64,000 bases of DNA from Eledone cirrhosa (taxonomy: Eukaryota; Mollusca; Cephalopoda; Octopoda; Eledonidae), in assembly GCA_964016885.1 (NCBI GenBank), contig OZ024743.1:165770110-165834109 (forward strand), written 5' to 3'. The notes below the pieces were generated by a model. It searched no databases, had not been told where the DNA came from, and was given only the letters and a program-made list of their open reading frames with translations. A program made the translations under genes and the position numbers. Each line of letters opens with the position of its first letter. The first letter of the stretch is position 1. Shown in pieces: positions 56,900-64,000 of the stretch.

Positions 56900-58850
56900 C
56901 TAAAGGAATAAGGGTGGGGAGTTCAGGCCGGGGGGAGTGTGGGTCTGTAAGATGAAGATAGTTCGTTGTTCGACCGTAAGGCGATGGGCGGGTGTTCCGT
57001 GGCACTGGAGTAGGCCACAGACTGTGAGATGGCGTGCGGAGTGTCCAGGGCCACCAAAGTGGCGGGCGATGGGGGAACTGCCCCCGAGACGAATATCCCG
57101 GAGGTGCTCCGTGACTCGGTCCGCCAGGCGACGTCCCGTCTGTCCGACATAAGTCGCGCTGCACACCGTGCAGCGAAGTTCGTAGACTAGGTTGGGGGAG
57201 GTGCAGCGGAAGGCATGCCGGACCGAGAGAGAGTGGCCGTTGGGACCCTGGAAGGTGGTGGTGTTGGTGATGTGGGGACAGGTGTTGCAGCGGGGCCTAG
57301 AACAGGGAAAGGAACCGGGGGGGAACAGAGCGTGGGTTGGGGGGTAGGGAGCTGTGGACGAGGAGGGTGCGGAGATTGCGTGCGCGTTTGAAGGAGGGGA
57401 GTGGTGGGGTTGGGAAGATGTGGGAGGTGGAGGGGTCGGACTGGAGGCGTCGGAAGAGGCGGCGGATGGTGCGGTGGAGGGGTAAGGTGGAGGGGTGGTA
57501 GGTGATGGGGAAGGGGAGACGGTGGGTGGGTGTGCGGTGGCGTGGGGTGAGGGTGGTGGAGCGGGGGACAGCACGGGCGCGGGTGAGAGCGGTGTAGACG
57601 AGAGAGGGGGGTAACCTCTGCGGATGAAATGGCTGACTAGGGAAAGGGCCTGGGACTCGAAGTCAGCATCACGGCTACAGAGGCGGCGGATCCTGAGAAG
57701 TTGGGAGTAGGGAATGGAGTGTTTAGTGTGGGTGGGGTGGGAAGAGGTGAAGTCGAGGTAAGAGTGGGAGTCGGTGGGTTTGAAGAAGGCGGAGGTGACG
57801 AGGGAGTGGTGGGAGGGGTCGAAGGCGACGGAGATGTCTAAGAAGTGGACGTGGGTGGTGGAGATAGAGGTGGTGAAGTGGAGGGAGGGGTGGAAGGAGC
57901 AGAAGAAGGAGAGAAAGGAGTCGAGCTGTTCTCGGGTGAGGGTCGTGGCTCCGATACAGTCGTCAATGTAACGACCGTACAGTTCGGGCGTGGGGCCGGT
58001 GTACTGGGCAAAGATTTGGGCCTCAACATGGCCAACAAAAAGGTTGGCATAGTTCGGGCCCATTCTTGTGCCCATGGCTACCCCCGTGACCTGTTGGTTA
58101 AACTCACCCTAGAAGGAGAAACAATTTAGGGTGAGGACCAGCTCGGCGAGGCGAAGGAGGGTGGGGTGGAGGGAATGGGGGAGGGGCGAAGGTCTAGGTA
58201 GTGTTTGAGGGCGCGAAGGCCGTCGGCGTGGGGGATGACTGTATAGAGGGACTTGATGTCTAGGGTGAAGAGGAAGGGCTGTAGGCCGGGTGGGTAGGTG
58301 AAGGAGTCGAAAAGGCGCAGGGCGTGGTTGGTGTCGGAGATGTGAGAGGGGAGGGTGGTGACAAGGGGGGGGGGGGGGGGGAGTCTAGAAAGGCGGAGAT
58401 GAGTTCGGTGGGGCAGTTGCAAGCGGAGACGATGGGGCGGTCGGGGTTGTCGGGTTTGTGGAGTTTGGGGAGGAAGTAGATGGTGGGGGTGCGGGGGGTG
58501 TGGACGATGAGGTGGGAAGCGGTGGGGGGAGGAGGGAGGAGGCGATAAGGTCTTTGATGGTGGAGGAGACTTGCTGTTGGTAGAGGGGGTGGGGTCGGAG
58601 GGTAGAGGGCGGTAAAAGAGGGGGTTACAGAGCTGCCTGAGGGCTTCGGCCGTGTAGAGGTCCGCGCGCCATACCACTACGGCGCCTCCCTTGTCCGCCG
58701 GTTTGATGACGATGTCATCTCGGCTACGGAGGGAGCGGTGAGCGAGGAGTTCACCCCGTAAGATATTGTGCCGTTTGGAACGGTGGCAGAAGTCGAAACG
58801 ATTTACTGCGCTACGGCTGGCATCGACGAAGGCGTCCAGGGTGCTATATA
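56900..58850 (-). pseudogene. PLE reverse transcriptase with GIY-YIG endonuclease
   Basis: Upstream frames read 'DDIVIKPADKGGAVVVWRAD' (58720-58660; the KPADKGG motif is typical of PLE RT), then 'PFLFTLDIKSLYTVIPHADG' (about 58270). Frame 58075-56900 gives 'MGTRMGPNYANLFVGHVEAQ', the catalytic 'GRYIDDCIG' (YIDD, about 57960) and 'HFLDISVAFD'. A Pro/Ser/Thr-rich linker of roughly 100 residues follows, then Cys-rich 'CSRPRCNTCPH' and the GIY-YIG domain 'LVYELRC...ATYVGQTGRRL' (about 57190-57125) with 'HLRDIRLG'. It ends 'TPPGLNSPPLFL'. Frameshifts break it near 58380 (G-run) and 58100. It belongs to the canonical PLE lineage with a C-terminal nuclease. Confidence 0.8.
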
Positions 58851-58926
58851 TTAAAATAACAGATTAAAGTTTAAGTAAGGAATCGCTGCTTTCACCCTTA
58901 TCGAGCCCTCTTTGGATTTTAGTCTT

Positions 58927-59010
<84 letters not shown>
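58851..59010. repeat. PLE-adjacent sequence and (AT)n
   Basis: 58872-58930 contains the reverse complement of 'tttgaagactaaaatccaaa' and 'gagctcgataagg' seen at 21146-21180. It is followed by (AT)n to about 59010. Confidence 0.7.
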
Positions 59011-59016
<6 letters not shown>

Positions 59017-59019
59017 AAA

Positions 59020-59700
59020 TATCCAGAAGTTATATTTAATTTGTTGGGATTCAACAAGCTTAAACATTTTTATAACTGATATAAAGCAATCAACAAGTTA
59101 GTGGAGTAAATACACAATATATTAATAAATGCAAACTATATTTATAAAACCATATTTATTTTATTATACATATTTCAAGGGCAACCAAGGCAAATTATGG
59201 TGCGCTTTCATCAGATAAAATACAGATTTTTTTTATAAATAAATATTGACAAAAATTTGCGAGAGTTTACAAAAGAATAACCACTTAATTATATTATAAA
59301 AACAATAAGGAAGTGTAAAGGAAGTTAGAAGTGATTTTTTAAGATCTCATATGACTCCAGGGATTAAATGTTATAAAGTTAAAAAGTTAAATATTTTTCA
59401 TCTTAAGAATATAATTAAAATATGAACCATATGTTATTTTATACGAAGTCATAAATTTACTAGCTATAAAGTTAAAAATTTAAAAAAAAATTTATCTTAA
59501 GAATATATTTAAAGCATAAACCATAGGTTATTCCACATATATATATAAAAACCTATATATAAAAATCATATGTTTTTCCACATATATTAAAAACGTTTGA
59601 AGATATAAAAATATAAAAATATTGGAAGGTATGAAAATAATGGTTTTTCTATATCTTTCAAAGGAATTTTCAAAAGATTTTTCCTAAAACCTTCCGTAAG
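59020..59700 (-). mobile_element. PLE (AT-rich lineage) 3' end, minus strand
   Basis: The minus strand from 59695 matches the last codons of the plus-strand frame at 60615-60640 ('gttttaggaaaaatcttttg') and its following sequence. It continues through an AT-rich 3' region to a class B hammerhead at 59157-59222. Only the 3' end remains. It is head to head with the plus-strand copy that starts at about 59745. Confidence 0.6.
59157..59222 (-). ncRNA. Hammerhead ribozyme motif, class B copy 3
   Basis: Minus strand: helix I of 8 pairs (59222-59215 with 59164-59157), core CUGAUGA (59214-59208), helix II AAG-C-GC.CC paired with GG.GC-C-CUU, GAAA (59176-59173), helix III AUA/UAU, cleavage after A59165. 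It lies downstream of the minus-strand PLE 3' end, in the same sense. Confidence 0.75.
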
Positions 59701-59744
59701 TTTTTCAAGAAAAATGTTTCAAGCAGTCATATAGATTAATTTGC

Positions 59745-60640
59745 AAGACCATAAAAGAAATTTTGAAATTTAATTACCAGTTAGATTGATTGCCCCATCT
59801 AAATCGGACCTTGGCATACTTAGCAAGAATATTTTAGATAGAATCATACCACAACTTAAGGAAATATCTTATTTAAAATTATGGAATGGACTAATGAAGT
59901 TATTGACTAGTTTAAGGACATTAAATATAAACATAACAATAAATTCATTCAATTGGATATTGCTAATTATTACTCATCTATCACTCCTAATCTACTTAAT
60001 AAAGCCCTTACATATACATTTAAATATACAAATTTAACTAGCAATGAAATGCACATTATCTTAACTGCACGTAAAACATTAATTAAATTTAGCAACCACC
60101 TTTGGACTAGAGCAGATAGGGATAACAATTTCGATATCACTATGGGGTCATCGGACTCGGCGCAATTAACGGATCTTGTGGGATTTTTATTAACAATACT
60201 TTACATAGGAAAATACTGGAGATGACCGGTGGTTTATATCGTGATGATATGCTATTACTTATTGAAAATAATAATAATTGTGAAATAAATAGGAAAAGAA
60301 AAGAAATTATACAATTTTTTAATAGCGTTAATCTTAAAGTAGAGAATAATTATAAAATAATTAATTTTTTAGATGTAACTTTAAACCTTAATACTGGTCT
60401 TTATTATCCATTTCATAAAATAAATGAGAATTTAAACTATGTTAACTTTAATTCCAATCACCCCAGATCCGTTAAAAACACTATTGTAAATTCTGTGCAG
60501 CAACGTATTTTTAGAATTTCAGCGAATAAAAGTATATTTGAAGATAAAGCACAATATTATAACGAAGCGTTAGGTAGAGCAGGCTATAGTAATGAAATTA
60601 AATACATTGACAATAAGGTTTTAGGAAAAATCTTTTGAAA
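59745..60640 (+). pseudogene. PLE reverse transcriptase fragment, AT-rich lineage
   Basis: The frame begins 'HKRNFEI-stop-LPVRLIAPSKSDLGIL' (59750-59830). A frameshift and 'QLDIANYYSSITPNLLNKAL' (59953-60010; QLD-catalytic Asp region) follow, then 'ITMGSSDSAQLTDLVGFLL'. After another shift come 'GGLYRDDMLLLIENN' with catalytic YRDD (about 60235-60250) and 'KIINFLDVTLNLNTGLYYPF', ending 'YNEALGRAGYSNEIKYIDNK' and a stop at 60638. It matches the minus-strand copy at 62296-64000 closely, but stops before the GIY-YIG part. At least three lesions are present. Confidence 0.75.
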
Positions 60641-60741
60641 ATTCCTTTTATATTTTTATATCTTCAAACGTTTTTAATATATATATCCAAATGTTTATAC
60701 AATATTAAATAAATGGAAAACTATATTTATAAAACCATATT

Positions 60742-60807
60742 TATTTCATTATATATATTTCGGGGATATCATATTAACAATATGCTATGCCTTCATCAGA
60801 CAAAATA
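60742..60807 (-). ncRNA. Hammerhead ribozyme motif, class B copy 4
   Basis: Minus strand: helix I of 8 pairs (60807-60800 with 60749-60742, two wobbles), core CUGAUGA (60799-60793), a long helix II containing CAUAU/AUAUG, GAAA (60761-60758), helix III AUA/UAU, cleavage after A60750. It is oriented opposite to the adjacent plus-strand PLE fragment, implying a rearrangement at about 60680-60720. Confidence 0.7.
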
Positions 60808-60814
60808 CAATATA

Positions 60815-61169
60815 AACAGTTTTATAGATAAATATATTCGACATACCGTGATAAACATCGACTTCATTTGAAGAGGTTTACGCTAGCAGTGAAAATACAG
60901 AGAGAAAGAAAGAGAAAGAAAAGAGGGAAAAAAAGAAAGAAAGACAAAACGAAGAAAAGGAAGAAAAAGAAGAAAAAGAAAAAAGAAGAAATGCATGGAA
61001 CAAAATAGAGAGATGGAAAAATAGATAAAGCGAAGAGCTTCATGTAAAGAGACAGAAAGAGATATATATATATATATAGAGAGAGAGGAAATAGAGATAG
61101 ATACATATATATATATATAGAAAATTAGGTAGTGGGAGGTCATTTTGAGTAAGTGTATCAATGATACAT

Positions 61170-61200
<31 letters not shown>

Positions 61201-62290
61201 GCTCAAGTATTAATGTAAGGGAGATATATAGAGAGATATAGAGAGATATAGAGAGAGAAAAAAAATTTAAAAATAGCCAGACATATTCGAGGCGTAGAAA
61301 ACCCTATGTTTTAATGTATTAGTATTTATAAAACTTACACTACATTGTAAATATCAGTATTCCTGAATGGAACAAGTATTCACAATGTGTGAAAATTCAT
61401 TATCTTATGTTTAGTTTTAAAAAATTCATATGTTTATGTGACAGCTACAAACATCAATGTGAGTCCAACTGATTCACTCCGCAAACTCTAAGTTACCGGA
61501 AAACATTCTCAATGTGGTATAAAAATTTGAGCGCATTATTATTCTTGCGATTACTCTACAAGATTATCTATCAAGCAGAAATAGAGAGCAGATTTCAATA
61601 TACTAATCAAAAATATATATTATATTATAAACAAAACTAAAAATAAAAAGATACCAATAATAATAATAATAAGTAAAAATATATAAAAATATAGAATAGA
61701 AAACTAAAAAAATAATATTACGAAAGAATATTACATAATAAAAATATTGCATATTAAAAATACTACGTATTAAAAAATATTACGTATTAAAAATTTACAT
61801 ATAAAAATATTAAAAATAAAATAAAAATAAAAATATTATAGAATACTACAATACTAAAAGAATAAAAATAAAAATAAAAATAAAAATAAAAAAATAAAAA
61901 TAAAAATAAAAATAAAAATAAACCACAAAGAACAACCCTTCAAAGTTAATTGACAATATATTGCCAAGTTCATTACAAGACAAAGCCAAAAATTATCTAT
62001 CAAATCACATCTAGCAAAGAACATCTCAAAACGATTATGATGTCCAATTATGTCTACATATGTTCCTATATTTAATATAGAAGTTTATCTAGTGTAAGGT
62101 TAATTCAAAAAATTTGGAGCATCGGCTTTTAGGGTAGCTTAATTTTTCATGAGGAATGTTTAGATAAAAATAAAAATAAATAAAATAAAATAAAATAAAA
62201 TAAACAATAAAAAGAGTAAAAAGAGGGAATCAAAGATTTAGGAATCAAAAATTTATCGGCTAGCTCTCACATAAACACAAATCAAACTAA
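60815..62290. other. AT-rich region, no gene
   Basis: Purine-rich GA/AG tract 60895-61090, (ATTT)n at 61168-61200, and (AAAAT)n-like runs 61860-61920 and 62165-62205. Towards 62290 it probably includes the 3' region of the minus-strand PLE that follows. No hammerhead was recognised here. Confidence 0.5.
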
Positions 62291-62295
62291 ATATA

Positions 62296-64000
62296 CTACA
62301 TTTTAAATTTAAATTTATATTTAAACGTTGAGTTTAATCTATGTTTGCAACAACTGAATAAATTTGTCCGTAGGTTAAGGGAATTTTTAGATTTTAGTAT
62401 AAAGAATATCTCCTCTGCGCAGAGGTCACATGTCTCAGAGGATGAATTAAAAGGAATCCCTCTTGAGACTATATTCCAAGCCGTCGAATATCTAACGTTA
62501 TCTAGCTTAAGTTGCCAGAGTACGCCTGATAGTGCCGTTGAAGATTTTTTCATTTGGATCTGTGAAAGAATTCTTGTGGTTATTATAGCGAAGTTTAAAT
62601 TCCGTTGATGTGGAACCGACGTAGTTAAAAGAATTAGAGTCAGTATTAACATTACAATTGTATACTATATTTTTAACTAAGCAGTTGTTATTTAACGGAC
62701 ATTTAGATCTATCTCTACAGTTACATTTGTTAACTTGTATATTATTTATGCTATTATCAGTAGGTTTTAAGTTCCTATTATTTATTCTATTAATATTTTG
62801 TGCTAAATTTTTGGTGGATGAGTAGGTTAATTTAATTGTATGCCTATTGAAGATTGAGTGATACCTATGTGTTCTAGGGAAGCGATTATCAAGAGCTTTG
62901 AAAAATAATTTAGCGATGTGGGTTTTAATGTTTAGTGAGAAAGGGGGGGCAAACCAAATTATGTTCCTAGTTCTATTTCTTTTTTGTCCTTTGGAATTAT
63001 TGTAATGCTTTCTATTATAGTTGTTAATGTTGTTGCCGTAATTAAAAAAGTTGTTACTTTGTTTAGTTTGTCTATCATTATCTATGTACACAATCTTATC
63101 AGCATACCCTGCCCTAGCTAGTGCATCATTATAGTACTGGGCCTTTTCGTCAAAAATCTTTCTATTCGACGAGATCCTAGAGATACGTTTTTGGACTGAG
63201 TTTACTATAGTGTTTTTGACAGATCTGGGTGGTTAGAGTTAAAGTTGACATAGTTTAAGTTTTCATTCAACTTGTGAAAAGGATAGTGGAGACATGTGTT
63301 GAGATTTAATGTTATATCTAGGAAATTGACTATTCTATGGTTGTTCTCAATTTCTATTTTAAGGTTAAAGTAATTAAAAAATTTTGTAATTTGTTTACAT
63401 TTTCTATTTAGTTCAGGGTTATTATTATTAATAAGTAAAAGCATGTCATCCCTATATAAACCTCCGGTAGTACCAGGTATTTTCCTATGTAGCGAATTGA
63501 TTAAAAATAAGCCCACAAGGTCAGTTACCTGAGCTGAGTCGGAAGATCCCATAGTTATGTCAAAATTGCTATCTCTATCTGCTCTGGTCCATAATTTGTC
63601 ATTAAATTCTATCAAAGTTTTCCTAGCCGATAATATAATATGCATTTCTTTGCTAGTTAGGTCCGTATGTTTGAATGCGTAATTTAGTGCCTTATTTAGT
63701 AGACTAGGGGTAATAGAAGAATAATAGTTAGCTATATCAAGTTGAATAAACCTATTATTATTGTTATATTTAATTTGCCTAAACCACTCAACAACCTCTC
63801 CAGTTCCCCTCCACAAGCTCAGGTTAGATACACAATCCAAGTTCTTAATTTGCTGTATCACCCTGTCAGGAATGTTTTTGCTTAATTTGCCCAGGTCCGA
63901 CTTTGAAGGTGCGATCAATCTAACTGGCAGGTCATTTTCAAAATTCCTCTTGTGGTCCTTCATATTGATCTTCGGTTTCCTGGGCACGAAAGGTTGTGTT
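62296..64000 (-). pseudogene. PLE reverse transcriptase with GIY-YIG endonuclease, AT-rich lineage, continues past the window
   Basis: Minus strand, three frames. 63987-63205 carries 'KPKINMKDHKRNFENDLPVR', 'LIAPSKSDLGKLSKNIPDRV', 'QLDIANYYSSITPSLLNKAL', 'TMGSSDSAQVTDLVGLFLIN', 'GGLYRDDMLLLI' (YRDD, about 63450) and 'RIVNFLDITLNLNTCLHYPF'. 63091-62507 carries 'RNIIWFAPPFSLNIKTHIAK', Cys-rich 'CNCRDRSKCPLNNNCLVKN' and the GIY-YIG core 'IVYNCNV...FNYVGSTSTEF'. 62652-62296 carries the tail 'LWQLKLDNVRYSTAWNIVSR' and 'CDLCAEEIFFILKSKNSLNL'. Two frameshifts separate them. The 5' part lies beyond 64000. RT and nuclease motifs look intact, so it is a fairly young copy. Confidence 0.8.

Larger units (their letters stand above)
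55295..58850 (-). mobile_element. Penelope-like element with GIY-YIG endonuclease
   Basis: The minus-strand element has RT and endonuclease coding sequence from about 58850 to 56900, then a long G/T-rich 3' region (C/A-rich on the coding strand) and a terminal ~220 bp with a hammerhead-like motif (55381-55411). The terminal part is duplicated at 2150-2378. It is 5'-truncated near 58850, where sequence shared with 21146-21180 begins. Codons are strikingly GC-rich compared with the AT-rich PLEs at 59-64 kb. Confidence 0.75.

Overview
The window looks like intergenic repeat sequence from a coleoid cephalopod (octopus, squid or cuttlefish). The evidence is two tRNA-derived SINE copies (48126-48345 and 51655-51838) with the body sequence I know from cephalopod SINEs, together with very abundant (AT)n, (AC)n, (GATA)n and (CATA)n arrays. 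I see no convincing host gene, tRNA or rRNA gene. Almost every coding trace belongs to a retroelement, and nearly all are broken by stops, frameshifts or truncation.

Layout. 1-5.9 kb: AC-rich minisatellites, (AT)n tracts, fragments of Penelope-like element (PLE) ends and AT-rich DNA. 5.9-16.3 kb: an RTE-like fragment, a (GAA)n array, then LINE copies stacked on (ATT)n microsatellites. Three of these are minus-strand LINEs with a C-terminal restriction-like endonuclease (R4/Dong-like). One is a well-preserved plus-strand Tx1-like LINE with an AP endonuclease. 16.3-24.1 kb: AT-rich DNA with several hammerhead-ribozyme (HHR) motifs and a tandem array (21.2-24.1 kb) whose ~0.5 kb unit carries an HHR. 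24.5-35.9 kb: five minus-strand Tx1-like LINE copies, head to tail; four of the junctions between or after them are (GATA)n tracts. One is near full length with ORF1 and ORF2. 36-41 kb: anonymous duplicated repeats. 41-46.6 kb: a near full-length R4-like LINE and two short copies, each bounded by (CATA)n. 46.9-47.8 kb: 3' end of a PLE with a GIY-YIG domain and an HHR. 48.1-50.6 kb: a SINE and a decayed Tx1-like copy. 51.6-54.7 kb: SINE, HHR, RTE-like fragment and a fourth (CATA)-bounded R4-like copy. 54.8-55.2 kb: a fold-back element. 55.3-58.9 kb: a minus-strand PLE. 59-64 kb: PLE copies of a second lineage in both orientations.

How the parts relate. Two themes run through the window. First, LINE families with different endonucleases abut particular microsatellites: Tx1-like on (GATA)n and (ATT)n, R4-like on (TAA)n or (CATA)n. 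This suggests microsatellite-directed insertion and stacking. Second, I count 19 hammerhead or hammerhead-like motifs of several architectures, many beside PLE sequence. At least five have the invariant C3-G8 core pair replaced by U3-A8, a compensatory swap I do not know as a described natural class. The best example (17958-18050) has all three helices paired by eye. All calls are from reading the sequence; no search or folding program was run.
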